Positions 1 to 8,687 are shown, numbered from the stretch's first letter. The stretch is 64,000 nt of DNA from Paraburkholderia flagellata (GCF_021390645.1 NZ_JAJEJT010000004.1:1116001-1180000), one strand, 5' to 3'. Notes: generated from the letters alone by a model not told the origin. Numbers and translations: made by a program.

Positions 1-2
1 GT

Positions 3-227
3 GAAAGAGACGCGGGTGGCTGGCTCACGCTGGACGGCAAGCTCGAACCCGACGGATCGGCCACGCTCGTCGCCCAAGGTCTGACCCCGCCATCGCCCCA
101 CGCGATGGGGCATGCCAACGCCAAAGCGCCCTATTCGTACGAGGTCAGCGCACAGTTCGACGCGACTTCAGGCAGCGGTTCGCGCACGACAGCGCGTAAA
201 TGCGACCTTGTGTTCGTAAAGGAATAA
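3..227 (+). CDS. C-terminal end of an unidentified protein, cut by the window edge
   Basis: An open frame enters from the left edge and stops with TAA at 225-227, giving the last 74 residues of a protein whose start is outside the window. The visible part reads like the end of an extracytoplasmic beta-rich domain (GGWLTLDGKLEPDGSATL, then VSAQFDATSGSGSRTTARKC). I do not recognise a family with certainty. It lies upstream of, and convergent with, the small membrane protein gene at 439-750. Codon use fits the neighbours, which supports a real gene. Confidence 0.55.
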   Translation, partial: ERDAGGWLTLDGKLEPDGSATLVAQGLTPPSPHAMGHANAKAPYSYEVSAQFDATSGSGSRTTARKCDLVFVKE

Positions 228-276
228 TTGGCGAGGATGGCTGGCAGCCCGTGCAACCGGCCGCTGGAAAAGAAAA

Positions 277-298
277 AGCCCGCTTGAGAGAGCGGGCT
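277..298 (-). terminator. Rho-independent terminator of the leftward small gene
   Basis: Arms AGCCCGCT (277-284) and AGCGGGCT (291-298) form a perfect 8-bp stem with a 6-nt loop. On the minus strand the stem is followed by a T-rich tract (complement of the A-rich 270-276), so it terminates leftward transcription from the gene at 439-750. It may also stop transcripts coming out of the partial gene at the left edge. Confidence 0.7.
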
Positions 299-438
299 GA
301 ATCCATATCAGGAGGAGACATGGAGGAGACGGGTTAAGTATAGGGTTTTCCCCTAAGCTGCGCAACAGTTTTTTCACAATTTTGCGGCAGCCTGCTTCAG
401 CCTCGTTCCCGGCCTCGTTCCCGGCCACAATTTCGGTC

Positions 439-750
439 TCAATTGGCGTGCTTTTCCCTCTGAACCGCGCCGAAATGAAACGCAAGAAAAAGCCCCATGA
501 CGAGCGCGCCCGCCAGCACCGCGACGACGTCTTCGCTCGTTGCAGGCTCCTGAAGCCGGTGCACGCCAAGCGCCAACGCGATCACGATATTCACGAAGCC
601 CCAAATCACATTCACGACGGGCGACGAGTCGCCCCGCCCTCGCGGACGTGCAAAGGGTGTGGGAAAAGGCAGCCCCTGCAGGCCGGAGGCCAGATGCGGG
701 ATCGCATTGCAAAAGAACGCACCAGCGAAAAAGAGCCACAAATACGGCAT
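439..750 (-). CDS. Small inner-membrane protein, unknown function
   Basis: A 103-residue hydrophobic protein starting MPYLWLFFAGAFFC. It has three probable membrane segments (about residues 2-20, 46-62 and 75-95) separated by a short basic loop. The ATG at 750 is preferred over an upstream in-frame start because GAGG lies 8 nt upstream. It is divergent from the TetR regulator at 992, and the 240-bp gap between them carries repeated TGCGAGG elements, so it is probably the regulator's target. I do not recognise a named family; a role as transporter or stress membrane protein would be speculation. Confidence 0.6.
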   Translation of the reverse strand: MPYLWLFFAGAFFCNAIPHLASGLQGLPFPTPFARPRGRGDSSPVVNVIWGFVNIVIALALGVHRLQEPATSEDVVAVLAGALVMGLFLAFHFGAVQREKHAN

Positions 751-822
751 GTCGTAACCTCGAACGTACAAACAGGAAGGGGCAGCACAATGGCATGCAG
801 CGACGGCGAGCGCCGCGCCGAA

Positions 823-867
823 ATGCGAGGGCATCCTCGCAAATAATAGTAGAGAGTGGCCTCGCAT
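823..867. promoter_or_regulatory. Probable TetR operator, upstream pair plus extra half-site
   Basis: TGCGAGG (824-830) and CCTCGCA (835-841) form an 18-bp palindrome with a 4-bp centre. A further half-site CCTCGCAT lies at 860-867. The same half-site makes up the operator next to the TetR gene at 948-977. The cluster sits about 75-115 bp before the start of the leftward membrane-protein gene, a usual place for repressor binding. Confidence 0.5.
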
Positions 868-947
868 AAGTCAATTCATTCGGGATCGGCTGGCGTGTGC
901 CTGTGCTTCTTTATGGCCCTTCATCGGCAAGAATCCCATATGCTAAT

Positions 948-977
948 ATGCGAGGAATTTCCATCATATCCTCGCAT
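948..977. promoter_or_regulatory. Probable TetR operator next to the regulator start
   Basis: Perfect arms ATGCGAGGA (948-956) and TCCTCGCAT (969-977) with a 12-bp spacer end 14 bp before the ATG of the TetR gene at 992. The upstream flank contains TGCTAATAT (941-949), which resembles an extended -10 element, so a protein bound here would cover the regulator's own promoter. This suggests autorepression. No binding data are available, so it is an inference from symmetry, repetition and position. Confidence 0.55.
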
Positions 978-991
978 TAGAAGATATCGTC

Positions 992-1624
992 ATGACGCCC
1001 ACCACGCCTGTGGCGCAACCCGCGCGCCCCACCGAACCCAAACGCGAAAGGGGCCGCCAGCGTGTGGCCGCGATCATGGACGCCGCTGTCGCCGTTTTCA
1101 CCGAAAAGGGTTACGACGCGGCCACCATGACCGAAATCGCGGCGCGCTCGTCGACGGCGATCGGCTCGCTGTACCGCTTCTTCCCGACCAAAGAGGCGCT
1201 GGCCGAGGCGCTGTTGCTGCGTTACGCACAGCAGGCAAAGAACGGACTCGCCGACCTCGAGCAACAGGTTCCGGAGATGACCCTCGAGGCCGTAGCCGAT
1301 GCGCTCATCGACTTCGTGCTGCTGTTGCAGTCGCAACGCAGCTTCGCCGTTGCGCTCGTCGACGCCCGCAGCGGTAGCGACGACCACCGCAAGCGCTTTC
1401 GCGAAGCGATGCGCAGCGGCGTGGCCGGCATCCTGATCCGCGCGATCGCGCATCTCAAGCCGGCCAGGGCAAAAGTCATGGCGATCGTGCTGATTCACAT
1501 GCTCAAGGGCGTCGCTAGCATCGCCAACGAAGAACCCTCGGCGCGGGCCGTCCTGATGGCCGAACTTCGTGATCTCGTGCGCCTGTATCTCGTTTCGGCT
1601 GCGCAGCGCGCTGGCGGCAAATAG
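992..1624 (+). CDS. TetR/AcrR family transcriptional regulator
   Basis: A 210-residue protein of normal TetR length. Residues about 24-70 form the N-terminal DNA-binding domain (AAIMDAAVAVFTEKGYDAAT, then MTEIAARSSTAIGSLYRFF), with the typical tyrosine-phenylalanine turn before the ligand-binding helices. The C-terminal part is helical and gives no clue to the ligand. It is divergent from the small membrane protein at 439-750, and the shared intergenic region holds several TGCGAGG half-sites, so it most likely represses itself and that gene. Confidence 0.9.
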   Translation: MTPTTPVAQPARPTEPKRERGRQRVAAIMDAAVAVFTEKGYDAATMTEIAARSSTAIGSLYRFFPTKEALAEALLLRYAQQAKNGLADLEQQVPEMTLEAVADALIDFVLLLQSQRSFAVALVDARSGSDDHRKRFREAMRSGVAGILIRAIAHLKPARAKVMAIVLIHMLKGVASIANEEPSARAVLMAELRDLVRLYLVSAAQRAGGK

Positions 1625-1657
1625 CCTGCTAAAGAAGGAAAGCGGCGTCACGCGCGC

Positions 1658-2422
1658 ATGATCTTTGTGCGCTACCATCGCTCCATGCCCGAACAACCGC
1701 AACCCGCGGCTGCCGTGCCGCTGTCCGCGGCGGCGCAGCCCCAAAGCCCCTACGCCACCGCATTGGCGGGTGCGATCGCGCTGCTCGCGTGGGGCGCGCT
1801 CGCCGCGCAAGCCGACATTACGATTCAGCGCATGGTGCTGCGCGGCTTCGATGTGTTCGAAGCCATCGGCCGGCTTTCGGCCTATCTGACCAATCTCACG
1901 GTGTTGCTCGTCGCGCTCACCTTCACCTGCATTGCGCTGCGCCTGCGCGCGTGGCCGGCGCGCTTCTTCCGTGCTCCGGGCACAGTGAGCGCAGTGACGG
2001 TGTACATCGTCTTCGTTGGCATTACTTACAATTTATTGCTGCGCCATCTCTGGACGCCACACGGCTATCGCGCGTTGCTCAACGAAAGCCTGCATAGCCT
2101 GATTCCGCTGTTATGCGCAGCGTATTGGCTGCTGTTCGTGCCGCGCTTGACCCTTAGCGCTCGCGATCGCCTCGCCTGGCTCGTCTATCCGCTGGGCTAT
2201 CTCGCGCTCACCTTCTGGCGCGGCAGCGAGACGGACTTCTATCCCTATCCGTTCATCGACGTCGGGCAACTCGGCTATGCGCACGTGCTCGTCAACAGCG
2301 CCTTGCTGCTCGCCGCCTTCATGGTGTTGATGACGGTCTTCGTGACGATCAACGCGAGAAGGCGCCCCGCCGTTGCGCAAAACGATAGGCTCGGCGCATC
2401 GGCGTTGCAGCGCCCGGACTAA
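1658..2422 (+). CDS. Pr6Pr family multispanning membrane protein
   Basis: A 254-residue integral membrane protein with about six hydrophobic segments. It carries the Pr6Pr (FAR-17a/AIG1-like) signature near the C-terminus, FYPYPFIDVGQLGYAHV, and the LSAYLTNLT region in the second helix. The biochemical role of bacterial members is not known. The start is uncertain: ATG 1658 and ATG 1685 are both possible and neither has a clear ribosome-binding site; 1685 would give 245 residues. It follows the TetR gene after 33 bp and could be co-transcribed with it. Confidence 0.8.
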   Translation: MIFVRYHRSMPEQPQPAAAVPLSAAAQPQSPYATALAGAIALLAWGALAAQADITIQRMVLRGFDVFEAIGRLSAYLTNLTVLLVALTFTCIALRLRAWPARFFRAPGTVSAVTVYIVFVGITYNLLLRHLWTPHGYRALLNESLHSLIPLLCAAYWLLFVPRLTLSARDRLAWLVYPLGYLALTFWRGSETDFYPYPFIDVGQLGYAHVLVNSALLLAAFMVLMTVFVTINARRRPAVAQNDRLGASALQRPD

Positions 2423-2445
2423 CTCGCCATTTCTCGATCAAACCC

Positions 2446-2955
2446 ATGCCTGTCTATATCGCCCTTCTACGCGCCGTGAATGTCGGCGGAACCGGCAAGC
2501 TCCCCATGTCCGAACTTCGCGACATGTGCGAAGCGCTCGGCTTCACGCACGTGCGTACCTATATCGCGAGCGGCAACGTGGTGTTCGAGAGTCGGCTCGC
2601 CGAAGCAACGGTGAAAAAGAAACTCGAGGAGAACCTGGACGCTTATGCGGGCAAGCCCGTTGGAGTAGTGGTGCGTACGGCGACGGAATTGGCCGCGGTG
2701 CAGCAAGACAATCCTTTTCCCGCTGCCGCGCCTGATCGCACTGTCGCCATCTTTCTCGACACGCCGCCGCCTGCTGACGCACTCGACAATGTGAGCGGCC
2801 AGAACGCGGAAGAATTCCGCCTGGGTACCCGCGAGATCTATGTGTTTTACAAGGACGGCATCGGGCGGTCGAAGCTCAAAATCGCCGCGGCGAAGGCTGG
2901 AACGTCACGCAACATGAATACCGTGGCGAAGCTTCTGGAGATGGCGCAAGCGTGA
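2446..2955 (+). CDS. DUF1697 domain protein
   Basis: A 169-residue soluble protein that matches DUF1697 over its whole length. It begins with MPVYIALLRAVNVGGTGKLP and has the second conserved block TYIASGNVVFES at residues 38-49. The family is widespread and functionally uncharacterised. It starts 23 bp after the Pr6Pr gene. Length is as expected and there is no sign of damage. Confidence 0.9.
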   Translation: MPVYIALLRAVNVGGTGKLPMSELRDMCEALGFTHVRTYIASGNVVFESRLAEATVKKKLEENLDAYAGKPVGVVVRTATELAAVQQDNPFPAAAPDRTVAIFLDTPPPADALDNVSGQNAEEFRLGTREIYVFYKDGIGRSKLKIAAAKAGTSRNMNTVAKLLEMAQA

Positions 2956-3008
2956 CCTCCACTTGAATCGCGCTGCACACAGCTCTTCAACAATCCAGAG
3001 AAAAACCA

Positions 3009-3314
3009 ATGATTACCTGCTACCTGCGTTACGTAATCGATCCGTACCAGCTCGAAGAATTCGAAACGTACGCCAGAATGTGGGTTCCACTCGTCGAAAA
3101 GTTCGGCGGCACGCATCACGGCTACTTCCTGCCTTCCGAAGGCGCCAACAATATCGCGCTCGCACTCTTTTCGTTTCCGAGTCTCGCAGCCTATGAAACG
3201 TACCGCGCCGATTCGATGAAGGACGCCGAGTGCCAGGCCGCATTTCGCTATGCCGCCGATACACGTTGTATCGTGAGTTACGAGCGGAGTTTTTTCAGGC
3301 CGGTGTTGTCGTAG
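3009..3314 (+). CDS. NIPSNAP family protein
   Basis: A 101-residue protein with the ferredoxin-like NIPSNAP/Dabb-type fold signature: MITCYLRYVIDPYQLEEFE at the start and GYFLPSEGANNIALALFSF in the middle. Members are small dimeric proteins, often found beside catabolic genes, with no agreed reaction. It lies 53 bp after the DUF1697 gene and is convergent with the MFS gene ending at 3339. Confidence 0.88.
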   Translation: MITCYLRYVIDPYQLEEFETYARMWVPLVEKFGGTHHGYFLPSEGANNIALALFSFPSLAAYETYRADSMKDAECQAAFRYAADTRCIVSYERSFFRPVLS

Positions 3315-3338
3315 CGGGCACTGCACAAGCGCTACGCA

Positions 3339-4631
3339 TCACCCCCTGCCCGTCGCGGTAGCCAATGCCTGCTGCTGCGTCTCCCGATTCGCCAGCCCCG
3401 GATCGCCCACGCTCGTATCGTGCAGGCGATCCGGAATGAACAGCGCCGTCACGCCGCTCAGGAAAAACACCGCGCCAACCACAAGAAAGCCCATGCCGAT
3501 CGAAAACTGCGTGGCGATATAACCGATCACGACAGGCGCCGCGCCCGAACAAAAACGCCCCACGTTATACGAGCCGCCAACAGCCGTGCCGCGAATGCGC
3601 GTTTCGAAGCTCTCCGACATGAACGTGCCAATCGTGCCCAACGGGACGCCATACAGAAAGCCGAACACGAGCATCAGCCACCCAATGTTTTCGCGGGTGT
3701 GGAAAAGCACGATGACGGGCAGAAAGACGGCCGCGCCGATACAGCCCAGCACATACACACCACGTCGGCTCCAGCGGTCGCCCAGCCAACCCGCCACGAT
3801 CTTGCCGATGAACGCTACGACCCACGTCGCGGTCATGTACCCCGTCATCGAGCTGAATTTGATGTGCAATTCGCTCTCCAGATACGTGGGCAACCAGTTG
3901 TTCAGGCCGTAGAACCCGGAAAGCGCGAACACGGAAGCGAGCGACCAGAAGATGAACATCCTGCGCGCCTGGCGATCCGCGAAAATCAATGCATAGCGGT
4001 TGTCGCGCCAGCGGCGGCCGCTCGGGCGAGCCGCAGCCTCGCTCATGCGCCAGCTCGGCGGCTCTGGCACGAAGAAGTGAATCGCCACCGCGAGCACCAC
4101 AGGCGCCGCCGCCACATAAAACAGCATGCGCCAGCCATAGTGCGGCAGGATCCAGGTGCTGAGCGCGATCACGGTAATATAGCCTGCCGAAATCGCCGTT
4201 TGCAGCACGCCGAGTATCAGCGAGCGCCGCGCCATGGGCACGTATTCCGCCACGAGCGTGCTTACCAGCACCATGCAGCCAATACCCATCGAGCTGATGA
4301 AGCGCACGACCGCGAATTCGAGGAAGCTGTGCGTGAGACCGAGCAGGCCCGCGCCCACCGAGAACAGCATCATCGCCCAGACCACCACGCGCACGCGCCC
4401 GAATGAGTCGCTCGCCCAGCCGCCAAGAATCCCGCCAATCGCCATGCCAAGGAGTGTCAGGCTGCCGAGCGCGCCCGCCTCGACGTTGGTCAACCCGAAT
4501 TCGTTCTTGATGCGCGTGAGCGTGAGGCCGTACATCACGACGTCCGCGCCGTCCACCAGCAGCGCGAGATAGCCAAGCGCGAAGACGAGCAACCATCGGT
4601 TGGCGTTTCCTGCGGATGTCGTTGTATTCAT
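3339..4631 (-). CDS. MFS transporter, aromatic-acid/H+ symporter-like
   Basis: A 430-residue carrier with twelve predicted membrane segments. The first helix has LVDGADVVMYGLTL, the position where aromatic-acid symporters have DGYD, and the loop 2-3 motif reads GGWASDSFGRVRV. ATG 4631 is chosen (AGGA about 10 nt upstream) over an upstream frame extension. It is the last gene of the leftward operon that begins with the gamma-glutamyltransferase-family gene, 17 bp after the GAF-domain gene. The substrate is unknown; context suggests an organic acid linked to that enzyme. Confidence 0.85.
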   Translation of the reverse strand: MNTTTSAGNANRWLLVFALGYLALLVDGADVVMYGLTLTRIKNEFGLTNVEAGALGSLTLLGMAIGGILGGWASDSFGRVRVVVWAMMLFSVGAGLLGLTHSFLEFAVVRFISSMGIGCMVLVSTLVAEYVPMARRSLILGVLQTAISAGYITVIALSTWILPHYGWRMLFYVAAAPVVLAVAIHFFVPEPPSWRMSEAAARPSGRRWRDNRYALIFADRQARRMFIFWSLASVFALSGFYGLNNWLPTYLESELHIKFSSMTGYMTATWVVAFIGKIVAGWLGDRWSRRGVYVLGCIGAAVFLPVIVLFHTRENIGWLMLVFGFLYGVPLGTIGTFMSESFETRIRGTAVGGSYNVGRFCSGAAPVVIGYIATQFSIGMGFLVVGAVFFLSGVTALFIPDRLHDTSVGDPGLANRETQQQALATATGRG

Positions 4632-4648
4632 CAACAAAGGTCCTGCAA

Positions 4649-5221
4649 TCAGGGGCTTGAATGGGCTGCAAAAGACATGCCGTGCGCAACAAGCGCAGGC
4701 GCGAGAAACGCGCCGAGCAGCAGCCCCGTTTCCTCGTGTTGCGACGTGTACCAGCCTTCCACATGCGTGAGGTTCATCGTCCCGACACAACGGCCGTTGT
4801 AGGCAACCGGTATGTTGAGAATCGAGCCGAGCCCCATCGCCGTCATCACCGCGTGATCATCGAAGGCGTCGCGCAGCCCTTGCGGCGTCGTGGCGCGAAA
4901 CGGTTCGAGGTCCGAAAGAATGCGTTGCGCCCACGGTGTGCCGCTTTTCTTCTTGCGCCCGCCCGATGGGTAGACGTCCGGCATGTTCGTAAACACGCGC
5001 TCCACTTCCTGGTTGCCGGCGTCGTAGGCCATGATCGTGAAGAGCCGAAAGCCGATGGCTTCGGCAGCGACGGCACACACCTCGCGGAAAATGGCATCCG
5101 GCTGCCCGGGCTGGCGAATCACGCGCGAAAGGCGCGCGAGATCGGCGATTTCGCGCTGCAGCGCATAGGGTTCGTTCACGAGGGAAAGAGGCGTTTGCAT
5201 GGGACGTATGGGAGTAAGCAT
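4649..5221 (-). CDS. GAF domain-containing protein
   Basis: A 190-residue protein made mostly of a GAF domain (about residues 40-185), recognisable from GFRLFTIMAYDAG, the turn MGLGSILNIPVAYNG and CVGTMNLTH. It lacks the cysteines of free-methionine-sulfoxide reductases, so a small-molecule sensing or binding role is more likely than that enzyme. Start ATG 5221 has GAGG upstream and lies 9 bp after the preceding MFS gene. Sitting between two transporters, it may bind the operon substrate or modulate its use; this is inference. Confidence 0.8.
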   Translation of the reverse strand: MLTPIRPMQTPLSLVNEPYALQREIADLARLSRVIRQPGQPDAIFREVCAVAAEAIGFRLFTIMAYDAGNQEVERVFTNMPDVYPSGGRKKKSGTPWAQRILSDLEPFRATTPQGLRDAFDDHAVMTAMGLGSILNIPVAYNGRCVGTMNLTHVEGWYTSQHEETGLLLGAFLAPALVAHGMSFAAHSSP

Positions 5222-5230
5222 CGCGCGCGC

Positions 5231-6643
5231 TCAGCCTCGCAGCCCGTCGCGGGCTAGCGGCTTGTGCGCATCGAAGGCCGCCTGCGCGCCGCTCGCTTCA
5301 ATGTCTTCGAGCGAGCGGTTGCGGGTTTCGATGCCAAGGAAGAACACGACGCAAGCGCCCGCCAGCAGCACCGCAGTCGTCATGGCGAACACGCCGAAAA
5401 AGCCGAATGCCGGATACACGAGTCCAACCAGAATGGGCGCGCTCACCGAGCCGATGCGGCCGAACGACGATGAAGAGCCCGTGCCGGTCGTGCGCACGGC
5501 CGTAGGAAAGACTTCTGGCGTATAGGCATAGACCCCAGCAAACGCGCCATTCATAAAAAACGAGAGACACACGCCCGCCACGGTGATCTGCACGCCCGTA
5601 TGCGAGAAAGCCAGCGCAATCGCGGCGAGGCCGCCGAGCGTCATGTAAGAGGCCACCACGCCTTTGCGGCCAATACGCTCATTGAGCCATGCTGCCGAGA
5701 AATAGCCTGGAATCTGCGCACCGTAGATGGCAATCGAATAGCCGAAGCTCTTCGTGAGCGTCAATCCTTCCTTGACGAGCAGGCTCGGAATCCACGAGAA
5801 GAACGAGTAGTACGCGAAGGCCACGGAGAACCACATCAGCCAGCTCACGGCCGTCGTGCCCACGAGCCGGCGCGAGAACAGCGTCAGCACGTTCTGCAGC
5901 GCACCGCCGCTGCCCTGAGCTGAGGCGGGAATCGCGCCTGGCGAGCCAGGCGGCGCCAGCGCAATGCCCTCTTGCTCGTAGCGCGCCTCGATGGCCCGCA
6001 CGATGGTGTCGGCTTCGGCGGAGCGTCCGCGGCTTTCGAGCCAGCGCGGCGACTCGGGCAGCGTTCTGCGCCACCAGAGCAGCATCACCACCGGCAGCGA
6101 GGTCAGTACGGCGAGATAGCGCCAGCCATCCGCAAAATTTCGCACGACGGTGTAGCCGAGAATCGATGAACTTAGATATCCGAACGACATGAAACCGACG
6201 AGCGCGCCACAGAACATGCCGCGATAGCGACGCGGAACGAATTCGGCAAGAAACGGTGCGATCACGACCGTTTCCGCGCCCGAGCCGAAACCCGCGAGCA
6301 TGCGCAGCGCGAAAAACGTGTGCCAGTCGTGCGCGGTGGCGCTCGCCATGGATGCCGCGCAATAGATTGCCAGCGCGCTCATCATGATGCGGCGGCGGCC
6401 GATCACGTCGGCCAGCACGCCGGAAAGGAACGCTCCGAAAAAATAGCCGATATACGTGCTGCTCGCGACAAGTCCCGTTTGCGCGCTCGTCAATTGCCAG
6501 AGCTTGCTCACGACCGGCAGCAGGAAGGCAAGCGACGACGAGTCCAGCCCGTCGAACATATACCCGAGCCCGCCGATCAGCAGCAGTCTGCGATGGAAGC
6601 CCGCGAGCGGCAGTCTTTCGAGTCGGGCGGCGACGTTGGACAT
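5231..6643 (-). CDS. MFS transporter, sugar/organic-acid porter type
   Basis: A 470-residue carrier with twelve predicted membrane segments. Motifs are LADVIGRRR in loop 2-3 and PESPRWLESRGR after helix 6, both typical of the metabolite:H+ symporter and sugar porter branches that include niacin and shikimate carriers. It begins 33 bp downstream of the gamma-glutamyltransferase-family gene and ends 9 bp before the GAF gene, so it is translated from the same operon. Having two different MFS carriers in one four-gene operon suggests uptake of the substrate by one and export or uptake of a product by the other. Confidence 0.88.
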   Translation of the reverse strand: MSNVAARLERLPLAGFHRRLLLIGGLGYMFDGLDSSSLAFLLPVVSKLWQLTSAQTGLVASSTYIGYFFGAFLSGVLADVIGRRRIMMSALAIYCAASMASATAHDWHTFFALRMLAGFGSGAETVVIAPFLAEFVPRRYRGMFCGALVGFMSFGYLSSSILGYTVVRNFADGWRYLAVLTSLPVVMLLWWRRTLPESPRWLESRGRSAEADTIVRAIEARYEQEGIALAPPGSPGAIPASAQGSGGALQNVLTLFSRRLVGTTAVSWLMWFSVAFAYYSFFSWIPSLLVKEGLTLTKSFGYSIAIYGAQIPGYFSAAWLNERIGRKGVVASYMTLGGLAAIALAFSHTGVQITVAGVCLSFFMNGAFAGVYAYTPEVFPTAVRTTGTGSSSSFGRIGSVSAPILVGLVYPAFGFFGVFAMTTAVLLAGACVVFFLGIETRNRSLEDIEASGAQAAFDAHKPLARDGLRG

Positions 6644-6676
6644 GGTGGATCGGTTCCAGTTGAGCGTGGCGCGTGT

Positions 6677-8461
6677 TCAGCGGCCGATCGCATAAGCCTG
6701 CATCTGGCGCGGCGTGGCCGCGCCGCGCATGAGGCCGTTGCGGATGCCCACCGCGCATACGCGCCCGAGTCCCCACGGTTCGGCGACGGTGAGGTCGTGG
6801 CCGCGCGAGCGCAACGCGGCGAGCGTGGCTTCGGGAAAGCGCGACTCGGCCGACATCTTGCCAAGCTGCATCGAGCGCGGATAGAACGAGCCCGGGAAAT
6901 GCGCGGTCTGGAACGAGGGGGCGTCCACGGCAGCCTGCAGATTCATGCCCGCATGCACGTGACGCAAAAACAGCTGCATCGACCACTGATCCTGCTGATC
7001 GCCGCCCGGCGTGCCGAACGCGGCATACGGCTTGCCCTCGCGCGTGACGAGCGTGGGAGACAGCGTCGTGCGTGGACGCCGGCCCGGCCCGAGCGACGAA
7101 GGCAGACCCTCTTCCATCCAGAACATCTGCGCGCGCGTGGTGACGTTGAAGCCGAGGCCCGGCACCGCGGGCGACGCCTGCAACCACCCGCCCGATGGCG
7201 TGGCCGACACCATGTTGCCCCAGCGATCGACGACGTCGAGGTGCACAGTGTCGCCGCGCAATTCGGGCAGCGGCGCGAACGTCGGCTCGCCCTGACCGAA
7301 ACCGCCCGGCTGCTGCCGCCCGGCGTTCGCGAAAATGCGCGCCGCGCGTGCTTCGCTGTCGAGCAGCGGGCCCGGACGGAATTCGAACGAGGCCTTGTGC
7401 GGATCGACAAGACGGCGGCGCTCGTCGTTGTAGGCGTCGCTCAGCAGCGTCTCCATCGGAACGTTCGCAAAGCGCGGATCGCCGTAAAACACGTCGCGGT
7501 CGGCAAACGCGAGCTTCGACGTTTCGATGACCGTGTGCACGAAATCCGGACCGAACGGATCCATGGCATCCAGATCGAAGCCCCTGAGCAGCGCGAGCTG
7601 CTGCAGGAACATCGGCCCCTGCCCCCACGGCCCTGTCTTGTGCACACGCAGGCCCGCGTAGTCGTACGAGAGCGCTTCCTCGTAAGTGGGCTCCCAGCGC
7701 GCGAGATCGTCTGCGTTGAGCAGGCCACGATTGCGGCGGCCCGAGGTGTCGAGCACGTCGGTCGAGCGGAAATACTGGTCGATGGCGTCGGCCACGAAGC
7801 CGCGGTAGAACGCCGAACGCGCAAGTTCGCACTGCTCGGCGCGGTCACTTTTCGCGCTCGCCTCGCGCAGGATGCGGCGGTACGTGGCCGCAATGGCGGG
7901 ATTCGCGAACAGCGCGTTCGGTGCGGGGGCGTCGCCGTTGCGCAGCCACTGCTCGGCGGAGGTCGTCCATTCGCTGAGAAAGAAGTCTTTGATCGCGAGA
8001 ATCGACGCGCACATGCGCGGCAACACCGGATAGCCGTTCTCCGCATAACCGATCGCGTAGCTCAGCACGTCTTCCAGCGGCAGTTGCCCGTAGTCGCGCA
8101 GCATCGTCATCCACGCGCCGAACGCGCCCGGCACCACGGCGGGCAGCAGGCCGGTGCCCGGCACGACTTCGAGCCCGAGCCCGCGCATGCGCTCGATCGT
8201 CATGGCCGCGGGCGTCACACCCTGGCCGCACAATACGCGCACGCGGTCTTCTCGCGCGCTGTAGAACACGACCGGCAACTCGCCGCCGGGACCGTTGAGA
8301 TGCGGCTCGACGATCTGCAGCACGAAGCCGGCGGCGGCGGCCGCGTCGAAAGCATTGCCGCCCTTCTCGAGCACCGCCATCGCCGACGCGCTGGCGAGCC
8401 AGTGTGTGGACGCCACCATCCCGAAGGTCCCGATCAGCTCGGGACGCGTTGTGAACGACAT
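6677..8461 (-). CDS. Gamma-glutamyltransferase family hydrolase
   Basis: A 594-residue member of the Ntn-hydrolase gamma-glutamyltranspeptidase family. The large subunit starts with GNAFDAAAAAGFVLQ and VEPHLNGPGGE (residues 35-61). The predicted autoprocessing and nucleophilic threonine is T405 in GDTVHLDVVDRWGN, followed by the glycine-rich SGGW region. No signal peptide is visible, so it probably acts in the cytoplasm. ATG 8461 has GGAG 6-7 nt upstream and replaces a longer frame extension. First gene of the operon with two MFS carriers and a GAF protein, and divergent from a FadR-type regulator. Substrate unknown; glutathione-related or other gamma-glutamyl compounds are candidates. Confidence 0.85.
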   Translation of the reverse strand: MSFTTRPELIGTFGMVASTHWLASASAMAVLEKGGNAFDAAAAAGFVLQIVEPHLNGPGGELPVVFYSAREDRVRVLCGQGVTPAAMTIERMRGLGLEVVPGTGLLPAVVPGAFGAWMTMLRDYGQLPLEDVLSYAIGYAENGYPVLPRMCASILAIKDFFLSEWTTSAEQWLRNGDAPAPNALFANPAIAATYRRILREASAKSDRAEQCELARSAFYRGFVADAIDQYFRSTDVLDTSGRRNRGLLNADDLARWEPTYEEALSYDYAGLRVHKTGPWGQGPMFLQQLALLRGFDLDAMDPFGPDFVHTVIETSKLAFADRDVFYGDPRFANVPMETLLSDAYNDERRRLVDPHKASFEFRPGPLLDSEARAARIFANAGRQQPGGFGQGEPTFAPLPELRGDTVHLDVVDRWGNMVSATPSGGWLQASPAVPGLGFNVTTRAQMFWMEEGLPSSLGPGRRPRTTLSPTLVTREGKPYAAFGTPGGDQQDQWSMQLFLRHVHAGMNLQAAVDAPSFQTAHFPGSFYPRSMQLGKMSAESRFPEATLAALRSRGHDLTVAEPWGLGRVCAVGIRNGLMRGAATPRQMQAYAIGR

Positions 8462-8497
8462 CTTCCACTCCCTGTGCGAAAGACTCGACTTGCGGTC

Positions 8498-8517
8498 GAA
8501 CCATTTGCGATTGGTTC
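8498..8517. promoter_or_regulatory. Operator for the FadR-type regulator, operon side
   Basis: GAACCA-N8-TGGTTC, arms 8498-8503 and 8512-8517, lies 37-56 bp before the start of the gamma-glutamyltransferase-family gene. An identical arrangement with the same 8-bp spacing occurs at 8658-8677 before the regulator gene. Two independent copies with equal arms and spacing, each beside a divergent promoter, make this a strong operator candidate. Confidence 0.7.
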
Positions 8518-8657
8518 CAAAACCTCTCACGATCAGCTTACGAAGGAAGATTATTGGCTGCACCCGGTGTTAACCCTGAAATTCCGCCTGTTATGCCCGG
8601 ATTTAGTCCATCCTCCAGATCTCGCGGTTTGCGCGTCTCAGTTCGGCTGCTAGAATC

Positions 8658-8677
8658 GAACCAATTCATCTTGGTTC
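8658..8677. promoter_or_regulatory. Operator for the FadR-type regulator, autoregulatory copy
   Basis: GAACCA-N8-TGGTTC with arms 8658-8663 and 8672-8677; the symmetry extends by one base on the inside of each arm. It ends 10 bp before the ATG at 8688, so a bound dimer would block the regulator's own transcription start or early elongation. It matches the copy at 8498-8517 in both arms and spacing. Confidence 0.7.
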
Positions 8678-8687
8678 GCATCGCACC

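Noticed and set aside
6320..8653. A 777-codon rightward open frame opposite the gamma-glutamyltransferase-family gene
   Set aside because: Antisense artefact of GC-rich third positions; no ribosome-binding site, no domain, and composition typical of a shadow frame.
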